Assembly (NCBI RefSeq): GCF_002995495.1 | Contig: NZ_PVZV01000004.1 | Coordinates: 434,001-498,000 of the forward strand | Origin: Actinocorallia populi | GTDB lineage: Bacteria; Actinomycetota; Actinomycetes; Streptosporangiales; Streptosporangiaceae | Direction of reading: 5' to 3' | DNA length: 64,000 nt | Shown: in pieces, positions 50,197 to 59,075 of the stretch | Numbering within the stretch: the first letter of the stretch is position 1 | Layout: every line of letters begins with the position of its first letter | Position numbers and translations under genes: made by a program | The notes under the pieces: generated by a model | Told to the model about the DNA's origin: nothing | Database searches by the model: none | The model's input: the letters and a program-made list of their open reading frames with translations, nothing else

Positions 50197-51201
50197 ATGA
50201 CTTCAGTGATCTCCGGGCGCGTCCTCGTCGCCGGCGGCTACGGCGCGGTCGGCTCCGCGGTGAGTGCGGCCCTCGGCGAGTGGCTCCCCGGCCGTGTCGT
50301 GCCCGGCGGACGGAACGCGGAACGGGCGCGCGAGCACGGCGGCGTACGCGTCGACGTGACGGATCCAGGAGGCTTTCGCCGTGTCCTCGAAGAGCTGGGC
50401 GACGTGGCGGCCGTGGTGTTGTGCGTCGAACCACCCGACGTCGGCATCGCACGCGCGTGCCTGGAGAACGGCGTCCACCTGGTGGATGTCGGCGCCACCC
50501 CGAAGCTCGTGCGGGCCGTCTCCGGCCTGCACGGGAAGGCCTCCGCCGCCGGAGCCACGGGCGTGCTCAGCGTCGGGGTCGCCCCCGGCCTGACGAACCT
50601 GCTCGCCCGCCGCGCCCACGAGGCGGTGGGCGGTGCGGAACGGCTCGACCTGACGGTGCTGCTCGGTTCCGGCGAACGTCACGGCGGGGACGCGGTGCGC
50701 TGGACCGTGGAAGGTCTCGCGGAGCCCGCCACGGCACGTGCGCGCCGCGCCTTCCTGCCCGGCCACGGCACCCGGACGGCCCACCCGTTCCCGTTCTCCG
50801 ACCAGCACACCCTCCCGCACACGCTGGGCGTCCCGGACGTGACGACGCGATTGTGCCTGGACTCAAGGCCGCTGACGGCCGCACTCTTCGCCCTGCGCCG
50901 CGCCGCCCGTACGCCGAGCGCGCGCCGCCTGCTGACGGCCGCCTTCCAACGCGTCCACCTGGGCGGAGACAGTTTCGCGATACGCGCTGACGCCCGTAAC
51001 GCCGACCGCACGTCCTCTCACGCCCTCACCGGCAACGGCCAGAGCCGCGTCACAGGCCTGGTCGCCGCGCACGTCACCCGCGCGCTGATGGCCGGCACGC
51101 TCCCCCCGGGCGTTCACCACATCGAGGAACTCCCGTCTTTGGCCGGTCTCCTCGAAACGCTGGCGGCCGAAGAAGCCGTCGCCCTCCACCCGGGAAGCTG
51201 A
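50197..51201 (+). CDS. Saccharopine dehydrogenase-like NAD(P)-binding protein
   Basis: Seen: 334 aa. N-terminal Rossmann loop VLVAGGYGAVGSAVSAAL, GGRNAERAREHG and VVLCVEPPDVGIARACLENGVHLVDVGATP are the saccharopine-dehydrogenase-like pattern; VAPGLTNLLARRAHEA follows. C-terminal dimer domain unassigned. Substrate unknown. Start has no Shine-Dalgarno and lies just after the operator, so it may be leaderless. A solitary plus-strand gene between two secreted-protein genes. Confidence 0.8.
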   Translation: MTSVISGRVLVAGGYGAVGSAVSAALGEWLPGRVVPGGRNAERAREHGGVRVDVTDPGGFRRVLEELGDVAAVVLCVEPPDVGIARACLENGVHLVDVGATPKLVRAVSGLHGKASAAGATGVLSVGVAPGLTNLLARRAHEAVGGAERLDLTVLLGSGERHGGDAVRWTVEGLAEPATARARRAFLPGHGTRTAHPFPFSDQHTLPHTLGVPDVTTRLCLDSRPLTAALFALRRAARTPSARRLLTAAFQRVHLGGDSFAIRADARNADRTSSHALTGNGQSRVTGLVAAHVTRALMAGTLPPGVHHIEELPSLAGLLETLAAEEAVALHPGS

Positions 51202-51247
51202 CCCGGGTGGAGGGCGGGATCCGGCGGGCGGTGCCGGACATGCGGAT

Positions 51248-51282
51248 CGCGGAACGGCTGGTGTCGGGTCAACCGTTCCGCG
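51248..51282. promoter_or_regulatory. Hairpin with TGTCGGG loop (H3)
   Basis: Seen: CGCGGAACGG (51248-51257) pairs with CCGTTCCGCG (51273-51282); inner TGG/TCA extends it around TGTCGGG. Lies between convergent genes, after the terminator of secreted protein gene 2. Could serve as terminator for the plus-strand dehydrogenase. Confidence 0.6.
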
Positions 51283-51286
51283 GCGG

Positions 51287-51323
51287 GGCCCGGACCCGGC
51301 CGCGGAACGGCCGGGTCCGGGCC
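51287..51323 (-). terminator. Strong terminator hairpin after secreted protein gene 2
   Basis: Seen: 16-bp perfect inverted repeat GGCCCGGACCCGGCCG (51287-51302) and complement (51308-51323) with loop CGGAA, 6 nt beyond the stop at 51329. Confidence 0.8.
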
Positions 51324-51328
51324 GAGGA

Positions 51329-51844
51329 TCACAGGCCGGGGCCGGTGAAGGTGTACTGGCCGCTGACCTCGGCGGTGTCCGGGCAGATGCCGCCGCCGGA
51401 GATCTTGTCGACGGGGGCGTCGGTGAAGGTGACCGTCGCCGCCCCGGCGGTCACGCCGGTGTTGACGCCGGCGATGTCGCCGCCGTAGAGGCAGTCGACG
51501 AACAGCTGCCGGGCGCGCAACTGGAAGCCGCTGAAGGTGGCGGGGCCGCCGCCGTCGGTGAGGCTGCCGCTCCAGGGCAGGTTCTGGGGGGTGACCGTGA
51601 CGCCGAGGCCGAGGGCCGTGCAGCCGCTGACGGTGGCGCTGGTGATGGTGAGGCCGCCGCCCGAGGCCAGGTTGCCGGACAGGTTGGAGGTGGTGCAGGT
51701 CGCTCCGGCCAGGGAGACCGTCAGGGGCTGGCTCAGGGAGGCCGAGACGGAGCCGCCGGTCCAGGCGTGGGCGGCGGTCGCCGTCATGGCGACCGCCGCG
51801 ACGGAGGCGGCGGAGGCGAGAGCGAATCTGGTGGCACGGGACAT
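51329..51844 (-). CDS. Small secreted four-cysteine protein, paralogue 2
   Basis: Seen: 171 aa from ATG at 51844. Signal peptide MSRATRFALASAASVAAVAM... ends ATAAHA before WTGGSV, the same mature start as paralogue 1. Four cysteines at matching places (GATCTT, SGCTA, VDCLY, GICPD), NLPWSGSLTD, LYGGDIAG, and an FTGPGL end. Family unknown; beta-rich, exported. Same promoter layout and leader hairpin as paralogue 1, so a segmental duplication of gene plus leader is likely. Confidence 0.8.
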   Translation of the reverse strand: MSRATRFALASAASVAAVAMTATAAHAWTGGSVSASLSQPLTVSLAGATCTTSNLSGNLASGGGLTITSATVSGCTALGLGVTVTPQNLPWSGSLTDGGGPATFSGFQLRARQLFVDCLYGGDIAGVNTGVTAGAATVTFTDAPVDKISGGGICPDTAEVSGQYTFTGPGL

Positions 51845-51918
51845 GGAGGTCTCCTCTTCAGGAGGGGGCGCGAGAGCGCCGGGGGTGGGGTGGCCTGACA
51901 CGGCCGGGGGAGCCCGTT

Positions 51919-51939
51919 CCGCCCCTGTCGGGTGGGCGG
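51919..51939 (-). promoter_or_regulatory. Leader hairpin with CCCGACA loop (H4)
   Basis: Seen: CCGCCC (51919-51924) pairs with GGGCGG (51934-51939) around C-TGTCGGG-T; the mRNA loop contains CCCGACA. About 75 nt upstream of the start of secreted protein 2. Confidence 0.55.
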
Positions 51940-52038
51940 CGCCGGATCCGGGGCTTCGGAGGGGCACCGCTGCCGAGGGTGCCGCTCCGGGGCGGGAATC
52001 TTTTCTGACCGCCCTCTTCGGTAACTGATTCATATAAA

Positions 52039-52066
52039 ACATTAACGAAGCCCGTGACCCGGTCAA
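52039..52066 (-). promoter_or_regulatory. Promoter of secreted protein gene 2
   Basis: Seen on the minus strand: TTGACC (52061-52066), 16-nt spacer, TAATGT (52039-52044); same -35 and spacer as paralogue 1. Leader about 185 nt. The remaining 51845-52364 gap holds hairpin H4 and, at 52309, a terminator; no other gene is visible. Confidence 0.6.
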
Positions 52067-52308
52067 TGCCGAGGGGCCGCTCGGCCTGGCCGGATGGTGA
52101 CGTTTCCGACACAAGAGGGCATTTATGTGCTAAATGGCGGCAGAGTCGCGTGTCTTCCCGCAGGAGGCGGTTCGGGCCGGTGGGAAGGGCGGTCGTGAAA
52201 ACGATCCTGGCCGAACCGGCGGCAGCGGAGAAGATGGCACCAGTGATTGAGAAGTGCCGGGAGAGAACCACGGTTTTCGATTCCCCACCCTATTCGCCGA
52301 CTGAAACC

Positions 52309-52346
52309 GCCGGCTTTCCGTTCACTTCCGTGAACGGAAAGCCGGC
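52309..52346 (-). terminator. Terminator hairpin of the aldehyde dehydrogenase/DUF779 operon
   Basis: Seen: 16-bp perfect inverted repeat GCCGGCTTTCCGTTCA / TGAACGGAAAGCCGGC, loop CTTCCG. Eighteen nt beyond the DUF779 stop. Confidence 0.8.
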
Positions 52347-52364
52347 GCGCGAAGACCGGTCCGG

Positions 52365-52810
52365 TCAGCCTTCGGGATGCTCGGTCCGCCCGGAGGGAAG
52401 CGGAGGCTCGGTTTCGAGACGCGTCAGCTCCTCGTCGGTGAACAACCGTGAGCGGATGAGGAACCGCACGCCCTCGGGAGCCTCCACCGAGAACCCGCTC
52501 CCGCGCCCGGGGACGACGTCCACCGTCAGGTGCGTGTGCTTCCAGTACCCGTACTGCGAAGCGCTGATCCAGAAGGGCGTGTCCCGCCCCACGAGCCCGA
52601 GCAGCACGTCCCCGGAACCCACCCGGAACTCGCCCCGCGGATAACACATCGGTGAGCTTCCGTCACAGCACCCGCCGGACTGGTGGAACATCAGCGGACC
52701 GTGCATCCCCGCAAGGCGTTCCAGCAGCTCCTCGGCCGCCGGAGACAGGCACACCCGCTGGACGCGGGGACCCGGGCGCACCGCCCGGACCCCCGGCTCG
52801 GAACCGGCCA

Positions 52811-52811
<1 letters not shown>
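52365..52811 (-). CDS. DUF779 family protein
   Basis: Seen: 148 aa. LAGMHGPLMFHQSGGCCDGSSPMCYP with its CC and a third Cys, and FWISASQYGYWKHTHLTVDVVPGRGSGFSVEAPEGVRFLIRSRLF, are the DUF779 signature. Known: DUF779 genes almost always follow an ExaC-type aldehyde dehydrogenase or alcohol dehydrogenase; role unknown, perhaps a metal or cofactor helper. Here the ATG overlaps the aldehyde dehydrogenase stop (TGATG). Confidence 0.9.
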
Positions 52812-54328
<1,517 letters not shown>

Positions 54329-54403
54329 GTGACGACCCCTTTCGCTCGCGGATGTGACGTGGGACACGATGCGGCGTGGAGGTTGGCGAAAGGTTGGTGC
54401 CGG

Positions 54404-55648
54404 TCAGCCTTCGAGGGCCGCCTGGTTGATCCGGGCGAGCACGAGACCGCGCCTGGGATCGCCGCCGAGGAGGACGAGTGCGTGTTCGTGTACCTCCAGG
54501 TCCTCGGGATGCAGCTCGCCGTAGTGCAACGCGTGTTGCGGATCGGCGGAACTCAGCACGGCTTCACGCAACGCGACCTCGATGTGGTCGCGCCACACCA
54601 CGATCCCGGGCGCCTCGGAATCGGGCAGCAACGGCCCGCCGTACGAGCGGAGCGCCTCACCCGTCCGGCCCGCCCGGAGCGCGGCGAGAACGTCGGACGC
54701 GTCGCAGCCCACCGGTTCCGTCAGCTCGTACCGCCGGACGGACAGCGCCCCGCGCAGTGCCCTGCGCAGATGGGAGACCTCCGCCTTCAACGTCGCGGAC
54801 GTCACCCGCCGGTCCCCGTACAGCGCCGTGCGCAGGAACTCCGGAGTCAGCGCGCGCCCCTCGAGGGCGAGCAGCGTGAGGATCTCGATCTGCCGGGGAC
54901 GCAACCGCACCGGCGCGCCGCCCCGGGCCAGGCCGGTCCCGCCCAGGCAGCTCAGGTGCCATCCGCCGTGCCCCTCGACCAGCCCGCTCCCGTCGGGGCC
55001 GCCGCGGTACCGTTCGGCCAGCCGCGTCTCGACGGCGCCGGCGAGCGTGCGCAGGGCGGGCATGGCCAGCGGGTGCGAACGGTCCCAGGTGCTCGACAGG
55101 TCGAGCACCCCGAGCACCGACCCGTCGGGCCCGTGCAGCGGTGTGCAGTAGCAGACCCATCCGTGCAGCGCGTGCACGAGGTGCTCGGCCGAGAACACGG
55201 TCGAGGCGGTGTCGTTGCGCAGCGCCAGCGACAGCGCGTTGGTGCCCATCGCCTCCTCGCCCCACCGCCCGCCCGGCGCGAAGTTGACCGCCCCGGCCCG
55301 GCGCCGCATCTCCCGCTCCCCGCACGTCCACAGGATCGTGCCCGACTCGTCGGTGACCGCCGCCACGAACCCCGCGTCATCGGTGATCGTCCGCAGCTCG
55401 TCCGCCACCGCCAGCACCGGCTCCCGCAACGGCGACTCCCGCCACCGCCGCTCCGCGTCGCCGTCCACGCTGGGCGCGCTGACCTGCCCCGGATCCACCG
55501 TCGCCAGCGACCGCCGCCACGACTCGGCCACGTCGTCCCGCAGCTCCGCCGCGCCCCCGCCCGCCCGCACGGCGCCGCCCTGCACATACCGCGTCCAGAC
55601 CGCCTGCAGCTCCGTACGCCGCCTGCGCAGACTCTCCCGTGAAGGCAT
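54404..55648 (-). CDS. GAF-domain transcription regulator of the aldehyde dehydrogenase
   Basis: Seen: 414 aa. Starts with a helix and ESWRRSL as in AcoR-type activators, then a GAF domain (residues 75-225: AVTDESGTILWTCGE, FAPGGRWGEEAMGTNALSLAL, STVFSAEHLVHALHGWVCYCTPLHGPDGSVLGVLDLSSTW). The C terminus (about 250-330) is a winged helix (RLRPRQIEILTLLALEGRALTPEFLRTALYG...TLKAEVSHLRRAL) in place of AAA+/Fis. Known: such GAF regulators sit before aldehyde dehydrogenase genes in actinobacteria and probably sense the aldehyde or alcohol. Confidence 0.85.
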   Translation of the reverse strand: MPSRESLRRRRTELQAVWTRYVQGGAVRAGGGAAELRDDVAESWRRSLATVDPGQVSAPSVDGDAERRWRESPLREPVLAVADELRTITDDAGFVAAVTDESGTILWTCGEREMRRRAGAVNFAPGGRWGEEAMGTNALSLALRNDTASTVFSAEHLVHALHGWVCYCTPLHGPDGSVLGVLDLSSTWDRSHPLAMPALRTLAGAVETRLAERYRGGPDGSGLVEGHGGWHLSCLGGTGLARGGAPVRLRPRQIEILTLLALEGRALTPEFLRTALYGDRRVTSATLKAEVSHLRRALRGALSVRRYELTEPVGCDASDVLAALRAGRTGEALRSYGGPLLPDSEAPGIVVWRDHIEVALREAVLSSADPQHALHYGELHPEDLEVHEHALVLLGGDPRRGLVLARINQAALEG

Positions 55649-56070
55649 GCCCTCTCCGACTTCGGCCCGTGTCCAGGATCGTACGAAACGTCAGCCCGCT
55701 CCGCCATCCCCTCGGGCCCGCGCCTTCTGCGTTCGCCACGACCGCGCGTGAGGGAGGCGCCCGTCGACCGCGACCCCGGTGGAGCACGGACATGCCGTAC
55801 GCGCCCGCGGCCCGGGTGACCGGATGCGGACATCGATATATCGAGACTCTTCTCGCCGGGCCGGACGGTCGGCTCCGGGGCGGGGCGAACGTCCTGGGTT
55901 CCGCACGCGGTCCGGGCGGATTCCGCGGCGGCGGCCGTCCAGGATAGCCGGGCACCCGACGTTGAATGATCAACCTTCTCGGCTGCGGTCGTCGGGGCGC
56001 GGGGGGCCGGAGGGCGTGATTACAGTGATCTCGATTTCCGAATATCAACCGACTTCGGGGCAGTGTTCAC

Positions 56071-56838
56071 ATGATCGTGGAGTACATCCGTTACCGAATC
56101 GACCAGCGGGACGCGGAGGAGTTCGAGGCCGCCTACGGGCGCGCCGCGGTGCCCCTGTCGGCCGCGTCGCAGTGCGTGGACTACGAGCTCTCCCGCTGCG
56201 TCGAGGAGCCCGAGTGGTACGTCCTGCGCATCACCTGGACCTCGGCCGAGGACCACCTGCGGGGTTTTCGCGGCGGCGAGGACTTCAAAGCGTTCTTCAC
56301 CGAGATCAGGCCGTACGTCCAGCAGATCGAGGAGATGCGCCACTACGAGCGCACCGCCGTGCGCGGCACCGGAGGCTCGGTCCCCAGCCTCTACGAGTGG
56401 GCCGGCGGCACCGAGGCGTTCGAGCGCCTCACCGAGACGTTCTACGCCCAGGTCCTCAAGGACGAGCTGATCGGTCCTCTCTTCGCCCACATGGATCCCG
56501 GGCACCCCAGGTACGTCGCGATATGGCTGTCCGAGGTCTTCGGCGGCCCGTCCCGCTACACCGACGAACGCGGCGGCTACCACCACATGCTCGTCCAGCA
56601 CCTCGGCAAGGCCATCACCGAACCCCAGCGCCGACGCTGGGTGTCCCTCCTCATGGACGCCGCGGACGAAGTCGGCCTCCCCGCCGACCCGGAGTTCCGC
56701 GCGGCCTTCTTCGGCTACATCGAATGGGGCACCCGCCTGGCCTTCGCCAACTCCCAGCCCGGCGCGCGACCCCCGCAGCAGGCCCCCGTCCCCCGCTGGG
56801 GCTGGGGTGTGGCCCCGCCCTACATCCCCGCTCCGTGA
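56071..56838 (+). CDS. Antibiotic-monooxygenase-truncated haemoglobin fusion
   Basis: Seen: 255 aa. Residues 1-95 are an ABM-type ferredoxin-like fold (MIVEYIRYRIDQRDAEEFEAAYGRAAVPL, EWYVLRITWTSAEDHLRGFRGGEDFKAFFTEI). Residues 100-235 are a group II truncated haemoglobin (LYEWAGGTEAFERLTETFYAQVLKDELIGPLFAHMDPGHPRYVAIWLSEVFGG, YHHMLVQHLGKAITEPQRRRWVSLLMDAADEVGLP), with proximal His in the HH-MLVQH segment. Known: an ABM-trHb chimera was described from Streptomyces avermitilis. Binds haem and O2; physiological substrate unclear. Single gene. Confidence 0.9.
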   Translation: MIVEYIRYRIDQRDAEEFEAAYGRAAVPLSAASQCVDYELSRCVEEPEWYVLRITWTSAEDHLRGFRGGEDFKAFFTEIRPYVQQIEEMRHYERTAVRGTGGSVPSLYEWAGGTEAFERLTETFYAQVLKDELIGPLFAHMDPGHPRYVAIWLSEVFGGPSRYTDERGGYHHMLVQHLGKAITEPQRRRWVSLLMDAADEVGLPADPEFRAAFFGYIEWGTRLAFANSQPGARPPQQAPVPRWGWGVAPPYIPAP

Positions 56839-56980
56839 CCTCGCCGCGCCCGCCGGGGACGGTCAGGGCGAGCCGTGCGAAGGCGCTCCGGCCGCGCTGA
56901 AGAAGGGCGCGGCGGTCCCGTCCGAGGCCGGGCCGCCCTCGCCGGCCGCGGCACCCGCACCGGGCGCAGGCCGCAGCCGG

Positions 56981-57004
56981 CCGGCCCCGGGCTCCCGCCC
57001 GGGG
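56981..57004 (-). terminator. Hairpin between the haemoglobin fusion and DUF1330 genes
   Basis: Seen: 10-bp perfect inverted repeat GGCCCCGGGC / GCCCGGGGCC with a 4-nt loop, 14 nt beyond the DUF1330 stop. Can serve both convergent genes. Confidence 0.6.
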
Positions 57005-57017
57005 CCGAGGCGCCGGG

Positions 57018-57320
57018 TCAGGAGGGCATCTCGAAACCGGTGAGGAGGACGGCGTTGCTGGTGGCGGCGGCCTGGCGGAGCGGCTTGGCCTCCGCGTACT
57101 CGGGGGACTCGTACCAGGCGCGGGCCGCTTCGACCGAGGGGAACTCGAGGAGGATCGTGCGGGTGCCGTGCCATTCGCCCTCGAGGAGGCGGGGGGAGTC
57201 GTCGACGGCGAGGATGGCGGCGCCGCCCTGGATGAGGGTCGGCACGGACGCGCGCTCGTAGGCGGCCATGCCCTCCGGGTCTTCGATGGCCTCGGTCAGC
57301 AGGACGTAGCCCTTCGGCAT
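57018..57320 (-). CDS. DUF1330 family protein
   Basis: Seen: 100 aa. EAIEDPEGMAAYERASVPTLIQGGAAILAVDD, WHGTRTILLEFPSVEAARAWYESPEYAEAKPLRQAAA match the DUF1330 (dimeric alpha+beta barrel, Pfam) family. No known reaction. AGGAG lies before the ATG. Separated from the ferredoxin by a terminator, so probably transcribed on its own. Confidence 0.88.
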   Translation of the reverse strand: MPKGYVLLTEAIEDPEGMAAYERASVPTLIQGGAAILAVDDSPRLLEGEWHGTRTILLEFPSVEAARAWYESPEYAEAKPLRQAAATSNAVLLTGFEMPS

Positions 57321-57349
57321 GGGAACTCCTCAAAAGGGGGGAAGGGGGA

Positions 57350-57382
57350 CCGCCGCGCCCGAGGGTGGGGCGGGCGCGGCGG
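57350..57382 (-). terminator. Terminator hairpin after the P450-ferredoxin operon
   Basis: Seen: 12-bp perfect inverted repeat CCGCCGCGCCCG / CGGGCGCGGCGG, 9-nt loop, 8 nt beyond the ferredoxin stop. Confidence 0.75.
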
Positions 57383-57389
57383 AGAGGGG

Positions 57390-57578
57390 TCAGCTCACCG
57401 TGATGGCGCGCTCGGGGCAGTTGGCCGCGGCCTTGCGGACGGAGTCCTCGAGGCCGGCGGGGATCACGTCCAGCAGGACCTCGGCGTAACCGTCGTCGTT
57501 GATGTCGAAGACATCGGGGCAGACGGTGCAGCAGACGCCGTGTCCGCGGCAGTTGTCGTCGTCGATCGTGACCCGCAT
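57390..57578 (-). CDS. [3Fe-4S]-type ferredoxin, P450 partner
   Basis: Seen: 62 aa. CRGHGVC then CTVCPDVF and a distant CP near residue 53 (NCPERA): in place of the second Cys of a [4Fe-4S] motif is His (CxxHGxC), typical of single-cluster ferredoxins that feed P450s. The ATG at 57578 overlaps the P450 stop (TGATG), so it is coupled to the P450. Transfers electrons to it. Confidence 0.9.
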   Translation of the reverse strand: MRVTIDDDNCRGHGVCCTVCPDVFDINDDGYAEVLLDVIPAGLEDSVRKAAANCPERAITVS

Positions 57579-58864
57579 CAGGCTCCGCCCTCCGCGAGGG
57601 TGAACTCCACGTGCAGGTTCATCAGGCCGCGGAGGATGAAGGTCGGCAGGTACTGGAAGTCGCGGGCGCCCGCGGGGCCGTGCGCCTTCTCCGACACCCG
57701 GATGTCGGTCGTGCGGGCGAGGAGCCGCTCGAGGCAGACCTTCGCCTCGGCACGGGCCAGGGGAGCGCCGGGGCAGGTGTGGATGCCGCGCCCGAACGCG
57801 ATGTGGTGGCGGGCGTTCTTGCGATCGAGGTCGAAGGTGTCGGGGTCCTCGAAGTGCTTGGGGTCGCGGTTGGCGGCGCCGTTCATCAGCATCACCGTGG
57901 TGCCCGCGGGCAGGTCGACCCCGCCCACGGTGACCGGCACCTTCGACAGCCGGAAGTCGCCCTTGATCGGGCTCTCCGTGCGCAGCGTCTCCTCGATGAA
58001 GTTGCCGATGAGCTCGGGCTGCTCGCGGAGCCGCTTCTGGATGCCGGGGTTGTCGGCGAGGATCTGGATCGCCGAGCTGATGAGGCGGACGGTGGTCTCC
58101 TGGCCCGCCGAGTACAGGTTGGCCGCCACGCGCACGACGTCCATGACCTCGGGGAGGGAGCCGTCGGGGAACGTCGCCTGCGCCATGGCGGTGAGCACGT
58201 CCTCGCGCGGGTTCCGGCGGCGGTCCTCGATGTACCCGACGAAGCTCTTGTACAGGAACTCCATCGGAGAGTGCGACAGCTGGCCCTCGGTGCTGCCCAG
58301 GGTGTTCTCCGAGACGTCCTTGCCCTGCAGCACCGCGGCGAACCTGTCGCGGTCCTCCTCCGGCACGCCGAGCAGGTCGGCGATGACGTAGAGGGAGAAC
58401 GGGACGGCCAGCTCGCCGATCGCCTCGCCCTCGCCGTCGGCGAGGAAGCCGTCCAGGACGCCGTCGGCGAACTCGACCAGGCGGTCGCCGTTCTCCTTGA
58501 GGCGCTTGGGGGTGATCAGCTTCATGAGCAGCGCGCGGTGCTTGGCGTGCACGGGCGGGTCGAACGTGGGGAGCTGGTCGTTCATCGGGAGCTTGTCCCG
58601 GTGCTCCTCGATCAGGGCGGTGATGTCGTCGCCCTCCAGCGGGACGGGGAAGGCCGCGAAGGGGCCGATCACCGAGGTGCAGGAGGACCACTTCTCGGCG
58701 TCCTGCGCGACCTCGGCGACCTCGTCGTATCCGCTCAGCATCACCACGCCGTGGTGGGGCTCGTGCGAGACGGGGCACTTGTCGCGCAGGGCCTTGTAGT
58801 ACGGATACGGGTCGGCTACCAGCTCCGGGTCCTGGAAAAAGTTCATCTCTTCGAACCGGTTCAA
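57578..58864 (-). CDS. Cytochrome P450
   Basis: Seen: 428 aa. TTG start at 58864 with AGGA/GGGAG upstream; an in-frame ATG six codons on is the alternative. Oxygen-binding I-helix AGQET (253-257), K-helix ETLR (292-295), haem loop HHIAFGRGIHTCPGAPLAR with Cys364. FDPPVHAKHRALL is the usual B'-C landmark. Class I soluble monooxygenase; CYP family not assignable by eye. Operon with its ferredoxin; divergent from the F420-type oxidoreductase. Confidence 0.9.
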   Translation of the reverse strand: MNRFEEMNFFQDPELVADPYPYYKALRDKCPVSHEPHHGVVMLSGYDEVAEVAQDAEKWSSCTSVIGPFAAFPVPLEGDDITALIEEHRDKLPMNDQLPTFDPPVHAKHRALLMKLITPKRLKENGDRLVEFADGVLDGFLADGEGEAIGELAVPFSLYVIADLLGVPEEDRDRFAAVLQGKDVSENTLGSTEGQLSHSPMEFLYKSFVGYIEDRRRNPREDVLTAMAQATFPDGSLPEVMDVVRVAANLYSAGQETTVRLISSAIQILADNPGIQKRLREQPELIGNFIEETLRTESPIKGDFRLSKVPVTVGGVDLPAGTTVMLMNGAANRDPKHFEDPDTFDLDRKNARHHIAFGRGIHTCPGAPLARAEAKVCLERLLARTTDIRVSEKAHGPAGARDFQYLPTFILRGLMNLHVEFTLAEGGA

Positions 58865-58984
58865 CGTTCCTGCTCCCTATCGACACCGCAAGCGCGCGAG
58901 TGTCCTCGCCGGTCATGAGGTGAGGGGGGAGGCGCCCCCGCGGTGGACGGATGCGGCTTCCCCAGTCACGAGAGTATCATTCTC

Positions 58985-59001
58985 ACAGAAGAGCATTCTG
59001 T
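58985..59001. promoter_or_regulatory. Inverted repeat ACAGAA-N5-TTCTGT in the P450 promoter region
   Basis: Seen: perfect 6-bp arms with a 5-nt spacer (ACAGAAGAGCATTCTGT) in an AT-rich patch 121 nt upstream of the P450 start. Possible second operator in the divergent gap. Confidence 0.35.
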
Positions 59002-59049
59002 TTTCATAGAGGGCGGCCCATGGTCGTTCGCGAGCGATCGGGAACCGAC

Positions 59050-59065
59050 CTAGAACCTGTTCTAG
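59050..59065. promoter_or_regulatory. KstR-type operator CTAGAACCTGTTCTAG
   Basis: Seen: 7-bp perfect arms CTAGAAC/GTTCTAG around CT. The inner TAGAACCTGTTCTA fits TnnAACnnGTTnnA, the consensus known for the steroid-catabolism repressor KstR. It lies 10 nt before the ATG of the LLM oxidoreductase and in the shared gap with the P450. Confidence 0.7.
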
Positions 59066-59075
59066 TATCGGGCGC

